Shown here: positions 50,886 through 59,098 of the stretch, piece by piece
How the letters are laid out: each line of letters begins with the position of its first letter
How positions within the stretch are numbered: position 1 is the stretch's first letter
Assembly (NCBI RefSeq): GCF_900114455.1
Contig: NZ_FOTC01000001.1
Location: 1,203,058-1,267,057 of the forward strand
Origin: Halogranum rubrum
GTDB taxonomy: Archaea > Halobacteriota > Halobacteria > Halobacteriales > Haloferacaceae
Direction: 5' to 3'
DNA: 64,000 nt
The notes under the pieces: model-generated
Database searches by the model: none
The model's input: only the letters and a program-made list of their open reading frames with translations
Told to the model about the DNA's origin: nothing
Program-made: the position numbers and the translations under genes

Positions 50886-52154
50886 CTACTGCTTCTCGTT
50901 GACTTCGAGTACTTTCCCCGCCGCGATGGTCTGGCCCATGTCGCGGATGGCGAACGAACCGAGTTCCGGAATCTCCGAGGAGGGTTCGATGCTCAGCGGT
51001 TTCTGCGGGCGGAGAGTGACGACGGCGGCGTCACCGGCCTTGATGAAGTCCGGGTTCTCCTCGGCGACTTCGCCCGTCTTCGGGTCTATCTTCTGGTCAA
51101 TGGACTCGAAGGTGCAGGCGACCTGCGCCGTGTGGGCGTGGATGACCGGCGTGTACCCCGCAGTGATGACCGACGGGTGTTGCATCACGACGATTTGCGC
51201 TTGGAACGTCTCGGCGACTTTCGGCGGGTCGTCGGCCGGGCCGCAGACGTCGCCGCGACGGATATCGTCTTTGCCGACGCCGCGGACGTTGAACCCGACG
51301 TTGTCGCCGGGACCGGCTTCAGAGACTTCCTCGTGGTGCATCTCGATGGTCTTGACCTCGCCACCGGACCCAGACGGTTGGAACGAGACGTTCATCCCCG
51401 TCTTGAGCATCCCCGTCTCGACGCGGCCGACGGGAACCGTGCCGATACCGGAGATGGTGTAGACGTCTTGGATGGGGACGCGAAGCGGCGCGTCCGTCGG
51501 CGGCGACATCTCCGGGAGGTTGTTGAGCGCTTCGAGGACCGTCGGTCCGTCGAACCACGACATGTTGTCGGAGTGTTCGGAGATGTTGTCTCCCTCGAAC
51601 GCCGAGATGGGTATGAACCGCGCGTCGTCGGAGTCGAATCGGACCTGCTTGAGGAGTTGTTGAACCTCCTCTTTGACCTCGTTGTAGGTGTCCTCGCTGT
51701 AGTCGACGACGTCCATCTTGTTGATAGCGATGATGAGCGTCTCGATACCCAGCGTCCGCGAGAGGAACACGTGTTCGCGCGTCTGCGGGGCGACACCGTC
51801 GTCGGCGGCGACGACGAGAATCGCGTGGTCCGCCTGACTCGCGCCCGTAATCATGTTCTTCACGAAGTCGCGGTGACCGGGCGTGTCCACGATGGTGAAG
51901 TAGTACTTGTCCGTGTCGAAGCGCTGGTGGGCGATGTCGATGGTTACCCCGCGTTCACGCTCCTCGGCGAGGTTGTCCATGACGTAGGCGAACTCGAAGC
52001 CGCCTTTCCCTTTCTCCTTGGCTTCTTCGCGGTGTTGTTCGATGACGTGCTCGGGAACCGAACCTGTCTCGAACAGCAGTCGCCCGACGAGTGTGCTCTT
52101 CCCGTGGTCGACGTGCCCGATGATAGCTAAGTTCTGGTGTGGTTTGTCTGCCAT
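50886..52154 (-). CDS. tuf: Translation elongation factor EF-1 alpha
   Basis: EF-1 alpha delivers aminoacyl-tRNA to the ribosome with GTP. The 422-residue protein has G1 GHVDHGKS (13-20), the switch regions, G3 DTPGH, G4 NKMD, and the C-terminal beta-barrel with the [10 protein letters not shown] and [15 protein letters not shown] motifs. Length and motifs are complete. The gene is not next to the ribosomal protein genes (rpsJ, EF-2, rpsG) that usually accompany it, and several core positions differ from the haloarchaeal sequence I remember (DTPGH where DCPGH or DAPGH is usual). It may be the sole copy moved elsewhere or a second paralogue. Confidence 0.93.
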   Translation of the reverse strand: MADKPHQNLAIIGHVDHGKSTLVGRLLFETGSVPEHVIEQHREEAKEKGKGGFEFAYVMDNLAEERERGVTIDIAHQRFDTDKYYFTIVDTPGHRDFVKNMITGASQADHAILVVAADDGVAPQTREHVFLSRTLGIETLIIAINKMDVVDYSEDTYNEVKEEVQQLLKQVRFDSDDARFIPISAFEGDNISEHSDNMSWFDGPTVLEALNNLPEMSPPTDAPLRVPIQDVYTISGIGTVPVGRVETGMLKTGMNVSFQPSGSGGEVKTIEMHHEEVSEAGPGDNVGFNVRGVGKDDIRRGDVCGPADDPPKVAETFQAQIVVMQHPSVITAGYTPVIHAHTAQVACTFESIDQKIDPKTGEVAEENPDFIKAGDAAVVTLRPQKPLSIEPSSEIPELGSFAIRDMGQTIAAGKVLEVNEKQ

Positions 52155-52450
52155 ATGAATCACGGCGCTGATACGCCTAACGAGAGTGATAGGTAGTGAA
52201 AGGACAAAACGATTCGCTCGGCAACAGAATCACAGAGTGTCTCGTTCTCCAGAGAGATGCTCGTTTGTGTTTGGTTCTGCTGCGGGGTAAGTCACGCGTG
52301 CGTGCGCATGGGAGAACCAGCACAGGGTAGAGGGTGTGGGTGGAGGGTAGAGAGAAGAGGTGGTGTGGAAAGAGGAGACGTCAAAACGGGACGTAGCCGC
52401 GTAAAGCGTCAGAGAGGGTCTGAAAGAGAGAGGGAGAGAAAGCGTGTGTG
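52155..52450. other. Purine/pyrimidine-skewed intergenic region upstream of the EF-1 alpha gene
   Basis: There is no gene in 296 bases. The first 60 hold the minus-strand promoter region of the EF-1 alpha gene (a weak TATA-like CGTTAGGC at 52175-52182). From about 52320 to 52450 the plus strand is overwhelmingly purine. It contains a four-tract G motif (52325-52347) and a 7-bp inverted repeat (TGGTTCT 52272-52278, AGAACCA 52313-52319) just before it. An open frame on the plus strand here is an effect of base composition. Confidence 0.55.
52325..52347 (+). other. G-quadruplex-forming motif
   Basis: Four GGG tracts begin at 52325, 52332, 52338 and 52345 with loops of 4, 3 and 4 bases. This satisfies the standard four-tract pattern on the plus strand, i.e. 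in the template of the minus-strand genes on either side. Confidence 0.6.
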
Positions 52451-52561
52451 TTAGAACTGCTTCAGGGCCTGTGCCATCTCGCCGAAGTGTGCCGTGCGGC
52501 GAGTGGTGAGACTGCTGTCGGTGTCGGCGCGAACGTGTTCAGAAGAGTTTGCTACTATCAT
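52451..52561 (-). CDS. Predicted 36-residue leaderless small protein
   Basis: The frame starts at ATG 52561, ends at TAA 52451-52453, and encodes MIVANSSEHVRADTDSSL followed by TTRRTAHFGEMAQALKQF. A minus-strand TATA box TTTAAGT (52585-52591) is centred 27 nt upstream of the ATG, the exact leaderless spacing. The frame ends cleanly with a helix-like GEMAQALKQF tail. Base use changes sharply at its end into the pyrimidine-rich tract. No family is recognised and no Cys or membrane segment is present. It is too short for ordinary gene callers. The promoter fit is the main support. Confidence 0.5.
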   Translation of the reverse strand: MIVANSSEHVRADTDSSLTTRRTAHFGEMAQALKQF

Positions 52562-52584
52562 AGTAAATAGATGGGGCCACGGGT

Positions 52585-52591
52585 ACTTAAA
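52585..52591 (-). promoter_or_regulatory. TATA box of the 36-residue gene
   Basis: On the minus strand TTTAAGT is centred about 27 nt from ATG 52561. It is one of the best-placed boxes in the window. Confidence 0.55.
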
Positions 52592-52660
52592 GCTGTGTGT
52601 GCTCGGTGCCGACGCGTCGGACGTGAACAACTGCCCAATATGCGTGTTCGTGTTGTTTTT

Positions 52661-52699
52661 CTACACTCACTGGTGTAGAGACACCGATACATCGTCTCT
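52661..52699. repeat. Two adjacent inverted repeats between the small gene and gcvT
   Basis: CTACAC/GTGTAG (52661-52666 with 52673-52678) and AGAGAC/GTCTCT (52677-52682 with 52694-52699) overlap by two bases. They lie 60-100 nt upstream of the gcvT TATA box in a divergent promoter region, so operator sites are possible. Confidence 0.3.
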
Positions 52700-52761
52700 A
52701 TTTCCCAACAAGATACACGAACGTGGTCATCACACCGTGTACGACTGACCGAGATACCAAA

Positions 52762-52769
52762 GCATTACT
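52762..52769 (+). promoter_or_regulatory. TATA-like box of the gcv operon
   Basis: GCATTACT is centred 26-27 nt before gcvT ATG 52792, so the operon mRNA is leaderless and leaves no room for a 5' riboswitch. Confidence 0.5.
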
Positions 52770-52791
52770 TCCCCCAAACCAACGCAGAGGT

Positions 52792-53901
52792 ATGGCCCTT
52801 CGCAAGCCGCCGTTGCGAGCAGTACACGACGGTCGCGGGGCGAAGTTCACAGAGTTCGGTGGGTGGGACATGCCGGTGGAGTTCGACTCCATCCGCGACG
52901 AGCACACTGCAGTCCGCGAATCCGTTGGCATCTTCGACGTCTCGCACATGAGCGAGATTCGGGTGTCCGGACCGGACGCGACGGCGCTCATGCAGCGACT
53001 CACCTCGAACGACGTGACTCGACTCGACCCCGGCGACTCACAGTATTCGACTATCACGGACGACGAGGGGACCATCCTCGACGACACCGTCGTCTATCGA
53101 CTACCGCTTGACGACGAACACGACGAGGACGACGACCCGACGTACCTCTTCATCCCGAACGCCGGACACGACGAGCAGATGTACGACCGCTGGACGGAGT
53201 TCCGCGACGATTGGGACCTCGACGCCACCGTCGACGACGTCACCGAGGAGTGGGCGATGTTCGCGGTCCAAGGCCCGGACTCGCCGGACCTGGTCGGTGA
53301 CGAAGCGGGCAGTGCAGTCCTCGACCTCTCGAAGTTCCAAGCCACGTGGGCCGACGTCGAGGGCGCTCGCTGTCTGGTCGCCCGAACCGGCTACACCGGC
53401 GAGGACGGCTTCGAGATTCTCTGTCCGTGGGACGCCGCCGAGGACGTGTGGAGCGCCTTCGACTGCCAACCGTGTGGTCTCGGCGCGCGCGACACGCTCC
53501 GTATCGAGATGGGCTTTCTCCTCTCGGGACAGGACTTCGACCCCGAGTCGGAGCCACGGAACCCCTACGAGGCGGGCGTCGGCTTCACGGTCAAACTCGA
53601 CACCGAGTTCGTCGGCCGCGACGCGCTTGCCACGGTCAAGGAAGAAGGAATCGACGAGTCGTTCGTCGGCCTGACGCTCCTCGACCGTGGCGTCGCTCGC
53701 GCGGGCTACGAACTCACCGACGAGGACGGCGACGTCGTCGGCCACGTCACGAGCGGAACGATGAGTCCGACACTGGGCGAGGCGGTAGCACTGGGCTACC
53801 TCCCGACCGAACTCGCGGAACCCGGCACGCGCGTCAACGTCGTGGTCCGCGGTCGAGAAAAGCGCGCAGAAGTAACTGAAACCCCTTTCCTCAACCAATG
53901 A
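52792..53901 (+). CDS. gcvT: Glycine cleavage system T protein (aminomethyltransferase)
   Basis: GcvT takes the aminomethyl group from the lipoyl arm of the H protein, releases ammonia and passes the methylene group to tetrahydrofolate. The 369-residue protein has the folate-binding GCV_T domain. [38 protein letters not shown] holds the conserved Asp of the active site, [14 protein letters not shown] follows, and a C-terminal barrel carries [22 protein letters not shown]. The start is set by the conserved [12 protein letters not shown] and the TATA box at 52762. The stop overlaps gcvH by 4 bp. Confidence 0.97.
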   Translation: MALRKPPLRAVHDGRGAKFTEFGGWDMPVEFDSIRDEHTAVRESVGIFDVSHMSEIRVSGPDATALMQRLTSNDVTRLDPGDSQYSTITDDEGTILDDTVVYRLPLDDEHDEDDDPTYLFIPNAGHDEQMYDRWTEFRDDWDLDATVDDVTEEWAMFAVQGPDSPDLVGDEAGSAVLDLSKFQATWADVEGARCLVARTGYTGEDGFEILCPWDAAEDVWSAFDCQPCGLGARDTLRIEMGFLLSGQDFDPESEPRNPYEAGVGFTVKLDTEFVGRDALATVKEEGIDESFVGLTLLDRGVARAGYELTDEDGDVVGHVTSGTMSPTLGEAVALGYLPTELAEPGTRVNVVVRGREKRAEVTETPFLNQ

Positions 53902-54281
53902 GCTTCGAAGTACCTGACGACCTGCGTTACATGGAATCGCACGAGTGGACGAGCACAGACGACGGCAGCGTCCGCATCGGCATCACCGACTTCGCCCAAG
54001 ACGAACTCGGCGACGTCGTCTTCGTCGAACTTCCCGGCGAGGGCGACGAAGTGACCCACGGCGAGGAGTTCGGTGTCGTCGAATCCATCAAAGCCGTCTC
54101 GGACCTCTACTCGCCCGTCTCGGGGACGGTCACCGCCGTCAACGAGGACCTGTTCGACCAGCCAGAACTCGTCAACGAGGACCCCTTCGGCGACGGCTGG
54201 ATGCTCGAAGTCGACCCGAGCGACCGCGACGCACTCGACGAACTGCTGTCTGCCGACGAGTACCGCGACCAGATCGAATGA
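53898..54281 (+). CDS. gcvH: Glycine cleavage system H protein
   Basis: This is the lipoyl carrier of the glycine cleavage system. The 127-residue protein has the lipoylation site K65 in [14 protein letters not shown] and the family's opening [13 protein letters not shown]. It shuttles the aminomethyl group between P, T and L proteins. It overlaps gcvT before it and gcvPA after it by 4 bp each (ATGA), so all three are translationally coupled. Confidence 0.98.
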   Translation: MSFEVPDDLRYMESHEWTSTDDGSVRIGITDFAQDELGDVVFVELPGEGDEVTHGEEFGVVESIKAVSDLYSPVSGTVTAVNEDLFDQPELVNEDPFGDGWMLEVDPSDRDALDELLSADEYRDQIE

Positions 54282-55609
54282 CGCGACACGAACAGGGCAG
54301 TCCGTACGCCCCGCACACATCCGAGGAGACGGCCGCGATGCTCGACGTCGTCGGCGTCGACAGCGAGGAGGCGCTGTTCGACATCCCCGACGACGTCGCC
54401 TTCACCGGCGAGTTCGGTATCGACTCGCGCGGCGAGCGTGAACTCCGTGGCGAACTCTCGCGACTGTTCGCCAAGAACGACGACCTGACGGAGTTCCTCG
54501 GCCGGGGGCACTACGACCACTACGTCCCCTCGCTCGTCGACAACCTCTCGCTCCGTTCGGAGTTCCTCACGAGTTACACGCAGTACCAACCCGAGATTAC
54601 GCAGGGGTTCCTGCAGGTGCTCTTCGAGTACCAGTCGATGCTGGTCGAACTCACCGGTTTGCCCATCGCCAACTGTTCGATGTACGACGCGGCGACGGGT
54701 ATCGCCGAGGCCGCCCGACTGGCGAACCGCGTCCGACAGGCGTCGGGCACCACGGTGCTCGTCCCCGAGACGCTCCGCGCGGGCAAGTACGGCGTCGTCG
54801 AGAACTACGTCGGCGGCACCGACCTGACGCTCGACAGCTATCCGATGGACGACGGCAACGTCGACGTCGACGCACTCGCCGACGCCGTCGGCGACGACAC
54901 CGTGATGGTGTACGTCGAGAACCCCACCGTTCGGGGTGCCATCGAGGAGAACCTCGCCGACATCGGCGAACTCGTCCACGACGAGGACGCGCTGTTCTGT
55001 CTCGGTTCCGACGTCGTCGCGCTCTCGCTCCTCGAGGAACCGGCGAGCGTCGGCGCCGACGTCGTCGTCGGTGAGGCCGAAGTGCTGGGACTGCCGACGA
55101 GTTTCGGCATGGGACTCGGCATCTTCGCCACGCGCGAAGACTACCTCCGACAGGTGCCGGGGCGACTCGTCGGCATCAGCGAGGACGCCAGCGACCGCCG
55201 CGCGTACACGCTTACACTCCAGACACGCGAACAGCACATCCGGAAGGAGCGAGCGACGAGTAACATCTGTACGAACCAGGCGTGGGTCGCACTCCGCGCG
55301 GCCATCCACGCGGCGTCGCTCGGCCCGTCCGGCCTCGTGGACCTCGCAGAGGACTGCGTCCGCGACGCCGCGGAACTGGCCGCACGACTCGACGACGTGT
55401 CGGGTATCCAAGCGCCCGTCCACGACCGACATCACTTCCGCGAGTTCGTCGCCCACACCGACCAACCCGCGGCGGCCGTCGCCGAGGACCTCGAAGCCGA
55501 GGGGTTCGCCGTCCACGTCGTCGGCGAACACGAGATACAGGTGTGTGTGACCGAGACGAACGCCGACCACGTCGACGCGCTGGTCGCGGCGTTCGAGGAG
55601 GTGGCCTGA
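54278..55609 (+). CDS. gcvPA: Glycine dehydrogenase (decarboxylating) subunit 1
   Basis: This is the first half of the split PLP-dependent P protein, 443 residues. It supplies substrate-binding and dimer contacts and lacks the PLP Lys, which is in subunit 2. Typical stretches are [40 protein letters not shown] and [13 protein letters not shown]. The C-terminal part ([12 protein letters not shown]) matches the family. Start ATG 54278 overlaps the gcvH stop. The split P protein is the normal archaeal form. Confidence 0.97.
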   Translation: MTRHEQGSPYAPHTSEETAAMLDVVGVDSEEALFDIPDDVAFTGEFGIDSRGERELRGELSRLFAKNDDLTEFLGRGHYDHYVPSLVDNLSLRSEFLTSYTQYQPEITQGFLQVLFEYQSMLVELTGLPIANCSMYDAATGIAEAARLANRVRQASGTTVLVPETLRAGKYGVVENYVGGTDLTLDSYPMDDGNVDVDALADAVGDDTVMVYVENPTVRGAIEENLADIGELVHDEDALFCLGSDVVALSLLEEPASVGADVVVGEAEVLGLPTSFGMGLGIFATREDYLRQVPGRLVGISEDASDRRAYTLTLQTREQHIRKERATSNICTNQAWVALRAAIHAASLGPSGLVDLAEDCVRDAAELAARLDDVSGIQAPVHDRHHFREFVAHTDQPAAAVAEDLEAEGFAVHVVGEHEIQVCVTETNADHVDALVAAFEEVA

Positions 55610-57034
55610 ATGTACGACCAAGCACGATTCACGCAGAACGGCGAGTACGAACCGCTCCTCTCGGAGAAGGATAGCACGAAGGTGGAAGTCGGCGGTGACG
55701 ACTCACCGCTGCCGGACGACCTGACGCGCGACTCGCTGGAACTGCCGGAGCTTTCGGAACCAGAGTTGGCCCGGCACTACACGCGACTCTCGCAGATGAA
55801 CTACGGCGTCGAGACCGGTCCCTACCCGCTCGGCAGTTGTACGATGAAGTACAACCCGAAGTTCACCGAGGACGTCGCCGCCGACCCCAACGCGGCGATT
55901 CACCCCGACCGCTCCGAGCGGTCGATGCAGGGGACCTTGGAGATGCTCTATCACCTCCAAGACTACCTCGGTCGCATCGGCGGGATGGACGCGGTGACGC
56001 TCCAGCCTCCGGCCGGTGCCGCCGGTGAGTTCACCGGCATTCTCGTCGCGAAGGCGTACCACGAGGCACAGGGCAACGAGCGAAGCGAGGTTATCATCCC
56101 CGCCAGCGCCCACGGGACGAACTTCGCCACGGCGGCGATGGCCGGATACGACGTGGTCGAACTCCCCTCGGGCGACGACGGCCGCGTCGACTTGGACGCT
56201 CTCGAAGCGGCGGTCAGCGAAGACACCGCCGCGCTGATGCTCACGAACCCGAACACCGTGGGACTGTTCGAGCGCGACATCACCGAAATCGCCGAGATGG
56301 TCCACGACGTTGGCGGCCTGCTCTACTACGACGGCGCGAACCTCAACGCGCTCCTCGGCCGCGCTCGTCCCGGCGACATGGGCTTCGACATCATGCACTA
56401 CAACGTCCACAAGACGTTCGCCACGCCGCACGGCGGCGGTGGCCCCGGTGCCGGGCCGGTCGGCGTCGTCGACGAACTCGCCGAGTTCTTGTCGAGTCCA
56501 CAGGTTCGGCGAAACGACGGCGGGTTCGAACTGTTCGACCCCGAGCACTCTATCGGAAAGGTCCACGGCTTCTACGGTAACTGGCTGGTCTTGGTGAAGG
56601 CCTACGCCTACATCGCCCGACTCGGCGACGAGGGCCTCGAAGACGCCAGCGCGAAGGCCGTGCTCAACGCGAACTACCTCGGGTCCCAGATAGAGTACGA
56701 CATCCCGTACGGCCCGTTCCACCACGAGTTCGCGGCAACCTCGGGCGAGCAAGACGCCGCCGACGTGGCCAAGCGGATGCTCGACTACGGCGTCCACCCG
56801 CCGACGACGAAGTGGCCCGAGATGGTGCCGGAAGCGATGCTCACAGAGCCAACAGAGGTCGAGAACCGCGAGACGCTCGACGACCTCGCCACCGCGTTCA
56901 ACGCCGCTCACGGCGAGGACGACGAGACGCTCGAACACGCGCCGAACAAGACGACTGCTCGTCGCATCGACCAGGTGAGTGCCGCGCGCAACCCGCGACT
57001 GTCGTGGCACGCACTCGGTGACGCTGACGAGTAA
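55610..57034 (+). CDS. gcvPB: Glycine dehydrogenase (decarboxylating) subunit 2
   Basis: This is the catalytic half of the P protein, 474 residues. PLP is bound to K268 in YNVHKTFATPHGGGGPG. Other anchors are YPLGSCTMKYNPKFTE near the start, the PAGAAGEFTGIL loop and YYDGANLNALLG. It decarboxylates glycine and loads the aminomethyl group onto lipoyl-GcvH. Its ATG follows the gcvPA stop without a gap. The L protein (lipoamide dehydrogenase) and lipoate synthesis genes are not in this window. Confidence 0.97.
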   Translation: MYDQARFTQNGEYEPLLSEKDSTKVEVGGDDSPLPDDLTRDSLELPELSEPELARHYTRLSQMNYGVETGPYPLGSCTMKYNPKFTEDVAADPNAAIHPDRSERSMQGTLEMLYHLQDYLGRIGGMDAVTLQPPAGAAGEFTGILVAKAYHEAQGNERSEVIIPASAHGTNFATAAMAGYDVVELPSGDDGRVDLDALEAAVSEDTAALMLTNPNTVGLFERDITEIAEMVHDVGGLLYYDGANLNALLGRARPGDMGFDIMHYNVHKTFATPHGGGGPGAGPVGVVDELAEFLSSPQVRRNDGGFELFDPEHSIGKVHGFYGNWLVLVKAYAYIARLGDEGLEDASAKAVLNANYLGSQIEYDIPYGPFHHEFAATSGEQDAADVAKRMLDYGVHPPTTKWPEMVPEAMLTEPTEVENRETLDDLATAFNAAHGEDDETLEHAPNKTTARRIDQVSAARNPRLSWHALGDADE

Positions 57035-57247
57035 CTGCAACCAGCATCCGCTCCGCGCTCGTTTTTCGTCTCTCCCCGGTCCGGACACGTCTCGAAGATG
57101 ATTCGAACAGGCTCGACTGTGACTGGGTGGTGGTAGATGACCGTTCGAGAGAGATTTGTGACACATCCTTCCCCCTCCGACGTGTCGGTCTCTCGCCCGC
57201 CAAATTATCAGTTCCGATGATATAATGTCAATAAAGACTTTTTGTGT

Positions 57248-57255
57248 GAATATAC
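57248..57255 (+). promoter_or_regulatory. TATA box of the vWA-MoxR operon
   Basis: GAATATAC is centred about 47 nt before ATG 57299 in an AT-rich stretch (57200-57260) unusual for this genome. The predicted leader is about 20 nt, so this operon is not leaderless. Confidence 0.55.
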
Positions 57256-57298
57256 TGTTGCGCAAGTACCAAATGAGGAGCGGGCGTGACCCTCCACA

Positions 57299-59098
57299 AT
57301 GGTCCTCGGAAACGTCTTCCTCTCTCCGCTTGCACTCCTCGCACTCCTGACGGCGGTGCCGGTGATTCTCCTCTATCTCATTCGACCAGACCCGAACGAG
57401 ATAGACCTCCCGACACTCCGGTTCCTGAACGACGAGCGCGGTGAAGACGCGTCGAACCCGCTGTTGGAACGACTCAGTCGGAGCCTCCTCCTCTTGTTGC
57501 AACTCGCCGTCTTGATTCTCCTCGTAACGTCGCTCGCGACGCCGTACACGCTTGTCTCAGAAGCGGAGACGGTCGAAGAGACCGTCATCGTCGTCGACGG
57601 AAGCGCCAGTATGGGAACCGAAGACGGCGGGACGACTCGCTTCGCTCGTGCCGTCGACAGTGCGAGAGACGCGACGTCGACGACGACGTCAGTCGTGTTC
57701 GTCGGCCGCGAGGGCGACGTCCGTGTGCGCGGCGGGACGGCCGACGAGGCCCGCCGAGCGCTCGGCGACATGCGCGTCACCGACGTCTCTGGGGACCTCC
57801 GCGACGGTATCGCGCAGGCGTCGGCCGTCGCAGGCGAGAACGCTCGCGTCGTCGTGTTCAGCGACTTCGCCGACGACGGCGGATGGGAGGACGCCGTCGA
57901 GTCGGCCCGTGCGCGTGGACTGCTCGTCGACCTGCGGCAGTTCGCCGGTGGCGGCGACGACAACGTCGGCATCGTCGACCAGTCGTTCACCGGCGCGGAG
58001 GTGACGTTCACGGTGAAGAACTACGGCGAGTCCGACGTCGAACGGACGCTCTCGCTGGGTAACCAAGAGCAGACGCTCTCTCTCGGCAGCGGCGACGTGA
58101 CGACGGCGACGTTCGCGGTTCCCACCGGCGGTGGGACGGCCACCCTGTCACCGGGTGACTCCTTCGATACGGACGACACCGTCGCCATCGCCGCGCCCGA
58201 GGAGGCCACAATCGACGTACTCCTCTTGACGAACGACCGAAATCAGTACCTCTCGACGGCGCTCTCGGTCGTCCCCGAAGTCGACCTGACGGTTCGCTCG
58301 CCGCCGGCGAACGTCGACGAGACGTACGACGTCGTCGTCTACAGCAACATCGAATCCGGTCGGTTGCTCCGCGGAAACGTCGAAGACGGGACGCAAGCGC
58401 TCGAACGCGGCGGTGGCGTCGTCGTGCAGGCCCAAGAGGGGATGCCGAATCGGTATCCGGAACTCCTCCCCGTGGACCTCGGAGAATCCGTCGACGGGAC
58501 GTCAATCGGGGGCGTCGCCGGCGACGAACTCACGCGCGACATCAACTTCCCGCCGCCGGAACGAGCGTTCACCGCCGAACCGGAGAACGGCACGCGAACA
58601 CTCGTCGGACTCACCGACGGGTCGCCGCTGATTGCGACGGCCGAACAGAGCAACGGGCGCGTCCTCTACTACGGCTACATGGAGGACACCTCGTCGTTCA
58701 AGTACAACTACCAGTACCCGGTGTTCTGGAAACGCGCGATGTTCTACCTCGCCGGACGCGACCCCCTACCGGAACTGAACCGACCCGCAGGCGACGTCCT
58801 CCGGTTCGCCGAGGAACAGACCGTGACGACGCCGAGCGGAGAGGTGACGACTCGAAACATTCGGCTGGACCAGACAGGGTTCTACGAGGTGGGAAGTCGC
58901 CGCTACGGCGTCTCGCTGACGAGCGAATCCGAGTCTGCCGTCGTCGCCGAACCGCTGGAGTCACGCGACCAGAGCGTGGTCCGTGGCCGTGAGGAGGAAC
59001 GACGTGTCCCCGACCCGTTCACCGAGTGGGTCGTGCTCGGCGCACTGGGGATGTCCGTCGTCGAACTTGGCTACCTCCGCCAACGGGGGGACCTATGA
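57299..59098 (+). CDS. BatA-like membrane protein with vWA domain (vWA 1)
   Basis: This 599-residue protein has an N-terminal membrane anchor pair (about 5-28 and 60-80, with the intervening RPDPNEIDLPTLRFL typical of the BatA/DUF58-vWA class). A von Willebrand factor A domain begins at about 95 with metal-site motif D100-G-S102-A-S104, and a GATase1/PKD-like region and a C-terminal hydrophobic segment (FTEWVVLGALGMSVVELGYL) follow. The vWA Mg site is intact. In bacterial Bat operons such proteins pair with MoxR and DUF58 proteins in cell-envelope and stress functions. It overlaps the next gene by 4 bp. Confidence 0.85.
   Translation: MVLGNVFLSPLALLALLTAVPVILLYLIRPDPNEIDLPTLRFLNDERGEDASNPLLERLSRSLLLLLQLAVLILLVTSLATPYTLVSEAETVEETVIVVDGSASMGTEDGGTTRFARAVDSARDATSTTTSVVFVGREGDVRVRGGTADEARRALGDMRVTDVSGDLRDGIAQASAVAGENARVVVFSDFADDGGWEDAVESARARGLLVDLRQFAGGGDDNVGIVDQSFTGAEVTFTVKNYGESDVERTLSLGNQEQTLSLGSGDVTTATFAVPTGGGTATLSPGDSFDTDDTVAIAAPEEATIDVLLLTNDRNQYLSTALSVVPEVDLTVRSPPANVDETYDVVVYSNIESGRLLRGNVEDGTQALERGGGVVVQAQEGMPNRYPELLPVDLGESVDGTSIGGVAGDELTRDINFPPPERAFTAEPENGTRTLVGLTDGSPLIATAEQSNGRVLYYGYMEDTSSFKYNYQYPVFWKRAMFYLAGRDPLPELNRPAGDVLRFAEEQTVTTPSGEVTTRNIRLDQTGFYEVGSRRYGVSLTSESESAVVAEPLESRDQSVVRGREEERRVPDPFTEWVVLGALGMSVVELGYLRQRGDL

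Noticed and set aside
52257-52454. 65-codon frame rich in Arg, Gly and Glu before the small gene
   Set aside because: It is produced by the purine-rich tract; the repetitive ERERERKR-type text reflects base composition only.
52562-52791. Glycine riboswitch before gcvT
   Set aside because: The TATA box at 52762 puts transcription start at the ATG, leaving no 5' leader, and the glycine aptamer core is not seen.
55703-57502. 599-codon minus-strand frame opposite gcvPB
   Set aside because: It is a shadow of gcvPB, and its first part crosses the AT-rich promoter region of the next operon.
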